This document shows positions 53,526 through 62,332 of a DNA stretch of 64,000 nucleotides, in pieces (positions within the stretch are counted from its first letter, which is position 1; each line of letters opens with the position of its first letter). The notes beneath the pieces were generated by a model. The model ran no database searches, had not been told where the DNA came from, and worked only from the letters and a program-made list of their open reading frames with translations. This stretch comes from Faecalibacterium sp. (lineage in GTDB: Bacteria > Bacillota > Clostridia > Oscillospirales > Ruminococcaceae). The translations under genes were made by a program, and so were the position numbers. Location: assembly GCA_022652735.1 (NCBI GenBank), contig JALCRP010000006.1:42558-106557 (forward strand), given 5' to 3'.

Positions 53526-54524
53526 ATGAAAGCGACTGTCATCATCCCCAATTTGAACGGCAAAGGCTGGCTGCGCGATTCGATCGAATCCATTCTGGCG
53601 CAGACGGAACAGGATTTTGAGCTGATCGTCATCGACAACGGCTCGACCGACGAAAGCCTTGCCATCGCGCGCAGCTATCAGGGCCGGCCGCGCTATACTT
53701 TGCTGGAAAACGGCGAGAATACAGGCTTTTCCCATGCCGTTAATCAGGGCATCCGCGCCGCAAAAGGCGAATATGCCGTGTTGTTCAATAATGATGCCTT
53801 TGCCGAGCCGGGCTGGCTGGCGGCCTTGCTGGAAGCAGCCGCGCAGAACCCCAAGATTTTTGCCGTACAAAGCCTGATGATCCGCCACTTTGACCGCACC
53901 CTTGCCGACGATGCCGGCGATTATGTCAACCTGCTTGGTTTTGCGGCCAAAACGGGCGACGGCCGCCTTGCTTCCCGCTATCAAAAGCCGCGCCGCATCT
54001 TTTCCGCCTGCGGCGGGGCCTCGCTTTACCGCAAAAGCATTCTGGACGAGATCGGCCTGTTCGACGAGCACTTTTTTGCCTATTTTGAGGATGTCGATCT
54101 TTCGTGGCGGGCCGAAAATGCGGGCTACCAATGTGTGCTGTGCCCCGCGGCCAAATGTTATCACATCTGCGGCGCAACCACAGGGGCCGTCAAGTATAAC
54201 GGCTTTAAGAGCGTACAAAGCGGCCGCAACAGCATTCTGCTGCCGTGGAAAAATCAGCCGCTGCTGATGGCGATCGTAAATTTTCTGCCGATGGGGCTGG
54301 GCTATGCGCTGAAAAGCTATAAATTCCACAAGCAGGGTTTTGGCAAAGAGTGGGATCAGGGCTTTCATGAGGCGATTGCGCTGCTGCGCGCCGGAAAAAT
54401 CGAAAAGCGCCCGTTTTGCTGGCGTGATCTGCCGCACTATCTGAAAGTGGAGCTTTGGCTGATTTGGAGCCTTTTCCCCTATTTATGGTATCGCCTTGTT
54501 GTGGTGCGGTTTGATCTTAAATAA
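53526..54524 (+). CDS. GT2-family glycosyltransferase (rhamnosyltransferase-like)
   Basis: The 332 residues form a GT-A fold enzyme: VIIPNLNGKGWLRDSIESIL, VIDNGSTDESL, LFNNDAFAEPGWL (DxD-like NND) and the acceptor-side CGGASLYRKSILDEIGLFDE with FEDVDLSWR. It resembles rhamnosyl and galactofuranosyl transferases of cell-wall polysaccharides. It is isolated between two terminators, far from the nonulosonate locus. The start at 53526 has AAAGGAAC; the frame before it is rejected. Confidence 0.9.
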   Translation: MKATVIIPNLNGKGWLRDSIESILAQTEQDFELIVIDNGSTDESLAIARSYQGRPRYTLLENGENTGFSHAVNQGIRAAKGEYAVLFNNDAFAEPGWLAALLEAAAQNPKIFAVQSLMIRHFDRTLADDAGDYVNLLGFAAKTGDGRLASRYQKPRRIFSACGGASLYRKSILDEIGLFDEHFFAYFEDVDLSWRAENAGYQCVLCPAAKCYHICGATTGAVKYNGFKSVQSGRNSILLPWKNQPLLMAIVNFLPMGLGYALKSYKFHKQGFGKEWDQGFHEAIALLRAGKIEKRPFCWRDLPHYLKVELWLIWSLFPYLWYRLVVVRFDLK

Positions 54525-54539
54525 TCCGCGCCGCATTTT

Positions 54540-54565
54540 AGCCGCCCGAAAGGGCGGCTTTTTTC
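54540..54565 (+). terminator. Intrinsic terminator after the GT2 gene
   Basis: AGCCGCCC and GGGCGGCT with a GAAA tetraloop, followed by T. Confidence 0.92.
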
Positions 54566-54579
54566 TTTGTAAAAACCTC

Positions 54580-54619
54580 TTGACAAGGCGTATATGCTGT
54601 ATATAATGTTCATATACAG
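54580..54619 (+). promoter_or_regulatory. GntR-ABC operon promoter with overlapping operator
   Basis: TTGACA (54580-54585) and a perfect TATAAT (54602-54607) are spaced by 16 bases. An inverted repeat CTGTATAT/ATATACAG (54597-54619) covers the -10, as expected for repression by the YtrA-like product of the first gene. Confidence 0.85.
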
Positions 54620-54637
54620 TAATTACGAGGTGATTTC

Positions 54638-55012
54638 ATGGAGCTGATCTTACGCAATACTTCGGGCCAGCCTATCTACGAGCAGATCTACGGCCAGATC
54701 AAGGCACAGATCCTCTCGGGCGCGCTGGCCCCCGGCGCCGCGTTGCCCTCAATCCGCGGGCTGGCAAAGGATCTGCGCATTTCCGTCATTACCACTAAGC
54801 GCGCGTATGATGAGCTGGAGGCCGACGGCTTTCTGGTAACGGTCGCGGGCAAGGGCAGCTTTGTCGCCGAGAAAAACACCGATCTGATCCGGGAAGAGCA
54901 CTATCGACAAATTGAAGATCATCTGCAAAGCGCCGTCACGCTGGGCGATAGCTGCGGCATGAGCCACGCCGAGCTTTTGGAAATGTTCCGTATTTTGCTG
55001 GAGGAGGCATAA
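54638..55012 (+). CDS. GntR-family regulator, YtrA subfamily
   Basis: The 124 residues form a short GntR protein with a winged helix (GQPIYEQIYGQIKAQIL, ALPSIRGLAKDLRISVITTK, AYDELEADGFL) and only a 40-residue C-terminal helical tail. This is the YtrA pattern, which usually represses an adjacent ABC transporter operon. The two following genes are such a transporter. Confidence 0.93.
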   Translation: MELILRNTSGQPIYEQIYGQIKAQILSGALAPGAALPSIRGLAKDLRISVITTKRAYDELEADGFLVTVAGKGSFVAEKNTDLIREEHYRQIEDHLQSAVTLGDSCGMSHAELLEMFRILLEEA

Positions 55013-55016
55013 CGCT

Positions 55017-55865
55017 ATGGATGCTTTAGTACTGAACCACGTAAGCAAGCACTATTCAGGTTTTACACTAAACGATGTTTCGTTCACGCTGCCGCAGGGC
55101 TGTATTCTGGGCCTTGCGGGCGAAAATGGCGCCGGAAAATCGACGACGATCCGCCTTATCATGGATGCCATCGCGCGCGACGGCGGCACGATCGAGGTTT
55201 TGGGCGCGGACAATCACAGCCCTGATTTTTTCCGTGTAAAAGAGGACATCGGCGTTGTGCTGGACGAAGCCTATTTCCCCGAAAGCATGACAGCAGAGCA
55301 GGTTGGCGGCGTGATGAAGCTGACTTACACGCACTGGGATTCGGCCGCCTATGCAGGTTACCTTAAGCAGTTCGATCTGCCGTGCGATAAAATGTTTCGT
55401 GCCTATTCCCGCGGGATGCGCATGAAACTGGCCATCGCCGTCGCGCTTTCGCATGCGCCGAAGCTGCTGATCCTCGACGAGGCCACCAGCGGGCTGGATC
55501 CCATCGTGCGCGACGAAATTTTGAACGTCTTTTTTGAGTTTACGCGCGATGCGCAGCACTCGATCTTGCTTTCTTCGCATATCATGAGCGACCTTGAAAA
55601 GGTATGCGATTACATTGCTTTTATGCATAAGGGCCGCCTGCTTTTGTGCGAGGAAAAGGACCACTTGCTGGAAGAATACGCGATGGTACAGGGCAGCGCC
55701 GAAATGCTGGCCGCCCTGCCGGAAGATGCTGTGATCGCGCGCCAAAACGGCAAATACGGCAACCGGGCGTTGGTACGCCGCAGCCGTGTTTCGGCCGCAT
55801 GCGCGCCCGAAGCTGTCACGCTCGAAGATATTCTTCTGTTTATGGTGAAAGGAGAGATGCATTGA
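55017..55865 (+). CDS. ABC transporter ATP-binding protein (YtrB-like)
   Basis: The 282 residues have Walker A GENGAGKSTT, a variant signature YSRGMRMKL in place of LSGGQ, Walker B LLILDEATSGLD and H-loop SSHIMSD. The altered signature is common in ATPases of antibiotic-stress exporters next to YtrA regulators. The C-terminal 60 residues are a family-specific extension. It starts 4 bases after the regulator stop and overlaps the permease. Confidence 0.93.
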   Translation: MDALVLNHVSKHYSGFTLNDVSFTLPQGCILGLAGENGAGKSTTIRLIMDAIARDGGTIEVLGADNHSPDFFRVKEDIGVVLDEAYFPESMTAEQVGGVMKLTYTHWDSAAYAGYLKQFDLPCDKMFRAYSRGMRMKLAIAVALSHAPKLLILDEATSGLDPIVRDEILNVFFEFTRDAQHSILLSSHIMSDLEKVCDYIAFMHKGRLLLCEEKDHLLEEYAMVQGSAEMLAALPEDAVIARQNGKYGNRALVRRSRVSAACAPEAVTLEDILLFMVKGEMH

Positions 55866-56485
55866 TGCGCGCTTTACTTTTAAAGGATTTTGATGTTTTG
55901 CAGCACGGCAACCGAATCTATTTGATCTTGCTGGCGATTTTCGCGCTGCTGCCGGGTTCCGGCTTTACGGGCTTTGCGCTGATTTATGCTGCTATGATGC
56001 CGTATCAGGCCTTCGCCTACGATGAGCGCAGCAAATGGGATACGCTGGCTTCCATGATGCCGTATTCCACACACGCGCTGGTTACTTCCAAATACATGCT
56101 TGGCTGGGCCAGCATTGCCTGCGCCATGCTGCTGGGCGGCGTTTCGCGCCTTGTGCAGCTGGCCGCCGGGCGCACCGAGGCGCTGGAAGATCTGGTATCT
56201 TTGATCCCGATCGGGGCCATTGCGCTGTTGATTCTTTCGATAACGCTGCCGCTGGCATGCCGCTTCGGCGTAGAAAAGGGGCGCCTTTTGTTCATGGGCA
56301 TCATCGCGCTGTCCGCGATCGGACTTGTATCCGGCATGGGCGCACTGGACGGCATGCAGCTGAGCGACGGTATGGCGTGGGGGGCGCTGCTCGGCCTTGC
56401 GGCTGCGGGAATCCTTACACAGCCGATCTCTATTTGGTTTTCCGAAAAGCTTTATCGCCGCCGCTTTTACGAGGGTGCCGCCTGA
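55865..56485 (+). CDS. ABC-2 type permease subunit
   Basis: The 206 residues form about six membrane helices. The N-terminus RALLLKDFDVLQHGNRIYL and the YDERSKWDTLASMMPYSTHALVTSKY segment are typical of ABC-2 permeases paired with YtrB-like ATPases. The ATG shares a base with the ATPase stop (TGATG). The pair plus GntR regulator fits an envelope-stress efflux system; the substrate is unknown. Confidence 0.88.
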   Translation: MRALLLKDFDVLQHGNRIYLILLAIFALLPGSGFTGFALIYAAMMPYQAFAYDERSKWDTLASMMPYSTHALVTSKYMLGWASIACAMLLGGVSRLVQLAAGRTEALEDLVSLIPIGAIALLILSITLPLACRFGVEKGRLLFMGIIALSAIGLVSGMGALDGMQLSDGMAWGALLGLAAAGILTQPISIWFSEKLYRRRFYEGAA

Positions 56486-56544
56486 TGGCAGCATCCCCTG
56501 CGTAAAGCATGGGCCGCAAAGCAACCTGCTGTAAAGCTGTACAC

Positions 56545-56595
56545 AAAAAGGCACATCTCTCAGGGCGAAAACACCCTTCGGAGATGTGCCTTTTT
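56545..56595. terminator. Bidirectional intrinsic terminator
   Basis: AAAAAGGCACATCTC and GAGATGTGCCTTTTT pair across a loop with an inner GGGTGT-like stem. It lies between the convergent permease and SEDS genes. Confidence 0.93.
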
Positions 56596-56681
56596 CGGTT
56601 TATATTCGTTTTGCGCCGCCTGCCATCCGTCTATCGGGCGTTGGCTTTTCTCTGCGCCTTTTCGCCTGCGGCCGCTTTGCC

Positions 56682-57914
56682 TCATTCGTTGCCGAACAGC
56701 GTCTTTTTATTGTGCATATATACGCTGAGCACCAGCCCGACGGAAAGATAGATCATCAGCATCGAGGAGCCGCCCGCCGAATAGAACGGCAGCGTCACGC
56801 CCACCACAGGCAGCACCCGCACGTTCATGCCGATATTGATGATAATCTGCGCCAGCAGCGCGCCGCCGATGCCCGTGCAGATAAAGGTGCCCAGCATATC
56901 CTCGCTGCGCAGGCCCGTCATAAATGCCTTCGCCACGATGCCGAGCAGCACCGCAAGCACCAGCATGCACCCCACAAAGCCCACGGCGTTGCCGATCCAG
57001 CTAAAGGCAAAATCGTTCCATGCGTTGGGGATATAGACATAGTTGCCGCCAAATAAACCGCGGCCGAAAATCTTGCCCGCGCCCAAAGAAATTTCGCCAA
57101 GCGATTGCTGATAGGTATAGCTTTTCAGCACCTCATCGTTCAGCGCCCAGCCGGAAGTATTGTTCGGATCGTATACGGCCAGAATACGCAGCCACTGATA
57201 GCTTTTGCCAATTTTATCGCTGAAAAATCCAAACGCAACGGCCATTGCGCTGGTGCCCACGGCCAGCGCGCCGAGGATGTATTTCCAGCTCAAGCCCGCC
57301 GCGAACAGCATGCACAGCCCAATCGCCAGAAAAATCAGCATCGTGCCGTCATCGCCCTGTATATGGATGATCGCACAGGGCACCAGCAGATGGAGCAGCA
57401 GCTTCAAAAGCTCTTTTGGCTCGTTCACGCGGCCGCGCACATGGTCAAGGTGCATGGCAAACGTAAGAATAAAGCTGATTTTTGCCAGCTCTGTCGGCTG
57501 AAAGGTAAACCCGCCGATTTTATACCATGAATAGTTGTCCGTATCGCCGCCGCTGAAACCGATGACAAACGGCGCGTTTTTGTTCGGCCAGTTTTCCAGC
57601 ACCAGCGTGGGCAAAACCAGCCCCCATGCAATCGCCATGTGAATCGGCCATATCTGCACAAGGCTGTGATAATCGATTTGGGAAAGGATCACCGCCAGCA
57701 TCGCGCCGGCAAGCATGGCCCCAAGCTGTACCATCGCTTTGCGATAGCCGCCAAGGCCCGTAACCGCCCCGGTAAGCTCATCCGTGGTAAATCCGCCCAG
57801 CTGTTCCATGCCGATAGAAGCCAGCACAACGCAGGCGAACAAGCTGCTGCCGAGGCACAAGGCCCAGAACAGCCGATCCGTCCGATGCATATAATTTCCG
57901 ATTGCTTTTGTCAT
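56682..57914 (-). CDS. SEDS-family peptidoglycan polymerase (FtsW/RodA/SpoVE), divergent
   Basis: The 410 residues have about ten membrane helices and SEDS motifs FQPTELAKISFIL and NIGMNVRVLPVVGVTLPFYS followed by AGGSS. The usual QPDxGT reads QGDDGTML. The extracytoplasmic loop keeps the catalytic Asp (WNDFAFSWIGN), but the following conserved Glu pair is replaced by Asn-Ala. SEDS proteins polymerise lipid II with a class B penicillin-binding protein; none is adjacent. Which subgroup (RodA, FtsW or SpoVE) is unclear. Confidence 0.88.
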   Translation of the reverse strand: MTKAIGNYMHRTDRLFWALCLGSSLFACVVLASIGMEQLGGFTTDELTGAVTGLGGYRKAMVQLGAMLAGAMLAVILSQIDYHSLVQIWPIHMAIAWGLVLPTLVLENWPNKNAPFVIGFSGGDTDNYSWYKIGGFTFQPTELAKISFILTFAMHLDHVRGRVNEPKELLKLLLHLLVPCAIIHIQGDDGTMLIFLAIGLCMLFAAGLSWKYILGALAVGTSAMAVAFGFFSDKIGKSYQWLRILAVYDPNNTSGWALNDEVLKSYTYQQSLGEISLGAGKIFGRGLFGGNYVYIPNAWNDFAFSWIGNAVGFVGCMLVLAVLLGIVAKAFMTGLRSEDMLGTFICTGIGGALLAQIIINIGMNVRVLPVVGVTLPFYSAGGSSMLMIYLSVGLVLSVYMHNKKTLFGNE

Positions 57915-57967
57915 GCCGAAACCTCCCGCCCGGAAATGGGCTTTGCCCCATCGGGCGCTATCTTTAT

Positions 57968-58030
57968 ATTATACCGCATTCCGCCAAAGTGCGCAACAAA
58001 GTTGCGCTTTGCCGCCGACTATATTATAAT
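57968..58030. promoter_or_regulatory. Divergent SEDS and tsaE promoters sharing an inverted repeat
   Basis: The minus-strand promoter is TTGCGC (57991-57996), 17 bases, TATAAT (57968-57973). The plus-strand promoter is TTGCGC (58002-58007), 17 bases, TATAAT (58025-58030). Both -35 elements lie in the perfect inverted repeat GCGCAAC-AAA-GTTGCGC (57991-58007), so the two polymerase sites are mirror images only a few bases apart. Confidence 0.8.
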
Positions 58031-58112
58031 GGCGCAGGGTGTGCCGTGCCGCGGCGGCGCCGGCTTCGATCTTGCGCCGCGGCTATCCGCACACAGAAGC
58101 GAGGGGTGTTTC

Positions 58113-58544
58113 ATGGCCGAATATATCACACATAGCCGGGCCGAAACGGTCGAACTCGGCCGCCGGCTGGCCGCAAAGGTTTCCGGCGGGCAGGTAATTG
58201 CCTTTACCGGCGGCCTCGGCGCGGGCAAAACCGCCTTTTGCGAGGGGCTTGCCGCCGGCCTTGGCTGCACCGACCCCGTCAGCAGCCCGACCTTCGCGAT
58301 CGTCAACTACTATCGCGGGCCGCGCCCCTTGGCGCATTTTGATCTTTACCGCATCTCGACGGAAGAGGACCTGAACGCCGCCGGGTTTTATGATTATCTC
58401 GATCAAGGCGCTGTCGTCGCCGCGGAATGGAGCGAGAATCTGGCCGACCTTCTGGCCGCCGAAAATCCCATCCGCATTTGTATTGCGCCCGTTGCCGGCG
58501 AGGAAAACACCCGCCGCATTACAATAGAAGGAGTTTCTCTATGA
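58113..58544 (+). CDS. tsaE: tRNA threonylcarbamoyladenosine biosynthesis ATPase TsaE
   Basis: The 143 residues have the P-loop FTGGLGAGKTAFCEGLA, SSPTFAIVNYY and the Walker B-like LAHFDLYRI, with AEWSENL near the C-terminus. TsaE is the ATPase of the TsaBDE complex that forms t6A at tRNA position 37. It overlaps tsaB by four bases. Confidence 0.95.
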   Translation: MAEYITHSRAETVELGRRLAAKVSGGQVIAFTGGLGAGKTAFCEGLAAGLGCTDPVSSPTFAIVNYYRGPRPLAHFDLYRISTEEDLNAAGFYDYLDQGAVVAAEWSENLADLLAAENPIRICIAPVAGEENTRRITIEGVSL

Positions 58545-59266
58545 AAATTCTGGCCGTGGATACCGCCGGCAAAAGCGCCGGCATTGCCCTGCTGGAGGAC
58601 GATCGGCTTTTGTACGAATGCTATCTTGATGCAGGCTTTACCCACAGCGAAACGCTGCTGCCCATGATCGACACGGCGCTGCATACGCTGCACCTTACCT
58701 GCGCCGACATCGGCCTGTACGGCGTCAACGCGGGGCCGGGCAGCTTTACGGGGCTGCGTATCGGGCTGGCGGCTGTAAAGGGGCTGGCCTTTGCCAAAAG
58801 CACCCCCTGTGCGCCGGTTTCCACGCTGGAAGCGCTGGCCGCCGTGCATACCGGCGAGGGTACTGTCGTGTGCGCGCTGGATGCCCGCCGCGGGCAGGTA
58901 TACTGGGCCGCGTTCGACCTCGCCACCCATGCGCGCCTTGTGCCGGACGATGCCGCGCCCGCCGAGGCGATGGCTTCTTTTCTGGAAAATTGTAAAAAGC
59001 CCGTATTTTTTGTTGGTGACGGTGCTGCGCTGTGCTATAATAAATACGGCCAAATGCCGGGCGTACTGGTTACGCCTGCCGCGGTGCGCGGCGGCCGGGC
59101 CGCCGGCGTCGCGCTGGCGGCGCAGCGGATGGCAGCCGCCGGCGAGGCCGTAGCGCCTGCCGCGCTGCTGCCGAACTATCACCGCTTGAGCCAGGCAGAG
59201 CGCGAACGTGCCGAGCGGGAAGCCGCCGCACACGCCGCTGCCGCCGCAAGTACAACTGCTAAATAA
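58541..59266 (+). CDS. tsaB: tRNA threonylcarbamoyladenosine biosynthesis protein TsaB
   Basis: The 241 residues form an ASKHA-fold protein: ILAVDTAGKSAGIALLE, FTHSETLLPMID and GVNAGPGSFTGLRIGLAAVK. It is the scaffold partner of TsaD and TsaE. The last 25 residues are an Ala/Glu-rich tail. The start overlaps the tsaE stop (ATGA). Confidence 0.95.
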   Translation: MKILAVDTAGKSAGIALLEDDRLLYECYLDAGFTHSETLLPMIDTALHTLHLTCADIGLYGVNAGPGSFTGLRIGLAAVKGLAFAKSTPCAPVSTLEALAAVHTGEGTVVCALDARRGQVYWAAFDLATHARLVPDDAAPAEAMASFLENCKKPVFFVGDGAALCYNKYGQMPGVLVTPAAVRGGRAAGVALAAQRMAAAGEAVAPAALLPNYHRLSQAERERAEREAAAHAAAAASTTAK

Positions 59267-59280
59267 AGGAGCATGCAAAC

Positions 59281-59742
59281 ATGGCAAAGTCCATTGCCCT
59301 TGCCGCCGACCACGGCGGTTTCGCCCTGAAGGAAGAAGTCAAGAAGCATCTGGAGGAGATCGGCGTACCCTATCGCGATTTCGGCACCGATTCCACTGCC
59401 AGCGTGGATTATCCCGACATGGCCTTGCCGGCCTGCGACGCCGTTGTGCGCGGCGAATGTGCAAAAGCCCTTTTGTTCTGCGGCACGGGCGTCGGCATCA
59501 GCATGTGCGCCAACAAAGTGCGCGGCATCCGTGCCTGCTGCTGCTCGGATAGCTTCAGCTGCGAGTTTACGCGCCGCCACAACGACGCAAACGCCCTGTG
59601 CATGGGCGGCCGCGTCGTAGGGCCCGGCCTTGCCTGCCAGCTGGTTGATCTGTTTTTGAACACGCCTTTTGAGGGCGGCGAGCGCCACGAACGCCGGCTT
59701 GCCAAGGTAAAAGCCATCGAGGAGCGCGAAGCGCAGAAGTAA
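59281..59742 (+). CDS. rpiB: Ribose-5-phosphate isomerase B
   Basis: The 153 residues match the RpiB/LacAB family: IALAADHGGFALKEEV (Asp-His), FCGTGVGISMCANKVRGIRA with the catalytic Cys/Gly loop, and RRHNDANALCMGGRVVG. It interconverts ribose-5-phosphate and ribulose-5-phosphate. It begins 14 bases after tsaB behind AAAGGAG, and feeds ribose phosphate to the next enzyme's pathway. Confidence 0.95.
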   Translation: MAKSIALAADHGGFALKEEVKKHLEEIGVPYRDFGTDSTASVDYPDMALPACDAVVRGECAKALLFCGTGVGISMCANKVRGIRACCCSDSFSCEFTRRHNDANALCMGGRVVGPGLACQLVDLFLNTPFEGGERHERRLAKVKAIEEREAQK

Positions 59743-59781
59743 TCTTGTTTTGACGAAAATTCAGATAAAAGGAGTGTTTTT

Positions 59782-60408
59782 ATGCAACCGATGATCGTTG
59801 ACCATCCCCTCATCCAGCACAAAATCAGCCTGCTGCGCAATAAGCGCACCGGCACCAAGGAGTTTCGTGACCTTGTAAGTGAGATCGCCATGCTGCTTTG
59901 CTACGAAGCCACGCGGGATCTGCCCACCGAGGAAGTGGAGATTGAAACCCCTGTTGCAATGGCAAAGACGAAAGTTTTGGCCGGGCGCAAGCTGGCGCTG
60001 GTTCCGATTCTGCGCGCGGGCATGGGCATGCTGGACGGCATGCTGAGCCTGATCCCGGCTGCAAAGGTTGGTTTTATCGGCCTTTACCGCGACGAAAAGA
60101 CCCTGCAGCCCGTAGAATACTTCTGCAAGCTGCCCACTGATATTGCCGAGCGCGATGTGCTCGTGCTTGATCCGATGCTCGCCACCGGCGGCAGCGCGAC
60201 CGACGCGATCACACAGATCAAAAAGCACGGCGCAAAGAAGATCAAGTTTATCGGCCTCATCGCCGCGCCGGAAGGGATCGCCGCCTTGCATAAGGCGCAT
60301 CCCGATGTGGACATCTTCGTTGCGGCGCTTGACGATCACCTCAATGAGAACGGTTATATCGTGCCCGGCCTCGGCGATGCCGGCGACCGTATTTACGGTA
60401 CAAAATAA
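59782..60408 (+). CDS. upp: Uracil phosphoribosyltransferase
   Basis: The 208 residues carry the PRPP-binding motif [18 protein letters not shown] and the uracil site [18 protein letters not shown] at the C-terminus. [15 protein letters not shown] is also typical. It salvages uracil to UMP. It follows rpiB by 39 bases in the same unit. Confidence 0.98.
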   Translation: MQPMIVDHPLIQHKISLLRNKRTGTKEFRDLVSEIAMLLCYEATRDLPTEEVEIETPVAMAKTKVLAGRKLALVPILRAGMGMLDGMLSLIPAAKVGFIGLYRDEKTLQPVEYFCKLPTDIAERDVLVLDPMLATGGSATDAITQIKKHGAKKIKFIGLIAAPEGIAALHKAHPDVDIFVAALDDHLNENGYIVPGLGDAGDRIYGTK

Positions 60409-60415
60409 GGTTTTT

Positions 60416-60445
60416 GCTCCGGCACTTTTGGTGCCGGAGCTTTTT
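60416..60445 (+). terminator. Intrinsic terminator after upp
   Basis: GCTCCGGCAC and GTGCCGGAGC form a 10-base-pair stem followed by TTTTT. Confidence 0.95.
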
Positions 60446-60607
60446 GTACATACTCCCTATCTTTGTAAACAGAATATCCATGATTTATTTAGAAATGTGC
60501 CATTGACTATTCATGGGATTTGTGAAAAAATAGACAGGGTTATATCTCCGAGGCAGAACCCCTCGATTCAAACTGAGACAGTATTACGAAAGTGAGGACT
60601 ATTCAAA

Positions 60608-62212
60608 ATGGCAAAACTGGATTTAAGTCAGTACGGTATCACCGGCGCAAAAGAAATCTCCTATAATCCTTCTTACGAAGAGTTGTATAAGGACGAAATG
60701 GACCCCAACCTGAAGGGCTACGAAAAGGGCCAGGAAAGTGAACTCGGTGCTGTCAACGTGATGACGGGTGTCTATACCGGACGTTCCCCCAAAGATAAGT
60801 TTATTGTAGAGGATAAGAACTCCGAGAACACCGTATGGTGGACTTCGGACGCCTACAAAAACGATAACCACCGTGCTTCCGAAAAGGCATGGGAAGCTGT
60901 CAAGAAGATCGCGCAGAAAGAGCTCTCCAACAAGAGCCTGTATGTTGTCGATGCTTTCTGCGGCGCAAACAAGGATACCCGCATGGCCGTCCGTTTCATT
61001 ATGGAAGTGGCTTGGCAGGCACACTTTGTCGAAAACATGTTCATTAAGCCGACCGCGGAAGAGCTTGCAAACTTCAAGCCTGATTTTGTCGTTTACAACG
61101 CTTCCAAGGCAAAGGTTGAAAATTATAAGGAGCTGGGCCTCAACTCCGAGACGGCCGTTCTGTTCAACATCACCAGCCGCGAGCAGGTTATCGTGAACAC
61201 TTGGTACGGCGGCGAGATGAAGAAGGGCATGTTCTCCATGATGAACTATTACCTTCCTCTGAAGGGCATCGCCTCTATGCACTGCTCTGCCAACACCGAT
61301 TTGAACGGCAAAAACACGGCGATCTTCTTCGGCCTTTCCGGCACGGGCAAAACCACCCTTTCCACCGACCCGAAGCGTCTGCTTGTCGGCGATGACGAGC
61401 ACGGCTGGGATGACAACGGCGTCTTCAACTTTGAGGGCGGCTGCTATGCCAAGGTCATCAACCTGGATAAGGAATCTGAGCCTGACATCTATGGTGCCAT
61501 CAAGCGCAACGCCCTGTTGGAGAATGTTACGCTGGATGCAAACGGCAAGATTGATTTCAACGATAAGAGCGTGACCGAGAACACCCGTGTGTCCTACCCG
61601 ATCGATCATATCAAGAATATCGTCCGCCCGATTTCCTCTGCGCCGGCCGCAAAGGACGTCATCTTCCTTTCTGCCGATGCGTTTGGCGTCCTGCCGCCGG
61701 TTTCCATCCTGACCCCGGAGCAGACCAAATACTACTTCCTGTCCGGCTTTACGGCAAAGCTGGCCGGCACCGAGCGCGGCATTACCGAGCCGACCCCGAC
61801 CTTCTCCGCTTGCTTCGGTCAGGCTTTCTTGGAGCTGCATCCGACGAAGTACGCTGAAGAGCTGGTAAAGAAGATGGAAGCCAACGGCGCGAAAGCCTAC
61901 TTGGTAAACACCGGCTGGAACGGCACCGGCAAGCGTATCTCCATTAAGGATACCCGTGGCATCATCGACGCCATCCTCGATGGCTCGATCGCCAAGGCCC
62001 CGACGAAGAAGATCCCGCACTTCGATTTCGAGGTTCCGACCCAGCTGCCGGGCGTCGACCCGAAGATCCTCGACCCGCGCGACACCTACGCAGATGCTTC
62101 CGAGTGGGAAGCTAAGGCGCAGGATCTGGCCGGCCGCTTCGTGAAGAACTTTGCGAAGTATGAAGGCAACGAAGCCGGCAAGGCTCTCGTAAAGGCTGGC
62201 CCGAAGGCGTAA
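60608..62212 (+). CDS. pckA: Phosphoenolpyruvate carboxykinase (ATP)
   Basis: The 534 residues have [17 protein letters not shown], the P-loop [36 protein letters not shown] (metal and kinase-2 site) and [10 protein letters not shown]. In anaerobic gut bacteria it often runs toward oxaloacetate, fixing CO2 and saving ATP. Codon use is visibly more A/T- and C-biased toward the set of highly expressed genes than in its neighbours. The upstream 160 bases hold weak promoter-like pairs only (e.g. TTGTAA, 17 bases, TATTTA). Confidence 0.98.
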   Translation: MAKLDLSQYGITGAKEISYNPSYEELYKDEMDPNLKGYEKGQESELGAVNVMTGVYTGRSPKDKFIVEDKNSENTVWWTSDAYKNDNHRASEKAWEAVKKIAQKELSNKSLYVVDAFCGANKDTRMAVRFIMEVAWQAHFVENMFIKPTAEELANFKPDFVVYNASKAKVENYKELGLNSETAVLFNITSREQVIVNTWYGGEMKKGMFSMMNYYLPLKGIASMHCSANTDLNGKNTAIFFGLSGTGKTTLSTDPKRLLVGDDEHGWDDNGVFNFEGGCYAKVINLDKESEPDIYGAIKRNALLENVTLDANGKIDFNDKSVTENTRVSYPIDHIKNIVRPISSAPAAKDVIFLSADAFGVLPPVSILTPEQTKYYFLSGFTAKLAGTERGITEPTPTFSACFGQAFLELHPTKYAEELVKKMEANGAKAYLVNTGWNGTGKRISIKDTRGIIDAILDGSIAKAPTKKIPHFDFEVPTQLPGVDPKILDPRDTYADASEWEAKAQDLAGRFVKNFAKYEGNEAGKALVKAGPKA

Positions 62213-62259
62213 AACCTTTCTTTCGGATAAACCCGAAAGCGCTTTGCCCTTGCATTGCT

Positions 62260-62300
62260 AAAAAATCCCCCTGTGACGATTTCGCCGCAGGGGGATTTTT
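62260..62300. terminator. Bidirectional intrinsic terminator
   Basis: AAAAATCCCCCTG and CAGGGGGATTTTT form a 13-base-pair stem between convergent pckA and tmcAL. Confidence 0.93.
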
Positions 62301-62332
62301 GGTTGTAAAGGCATAGCTTCGGCAAGGGCACT

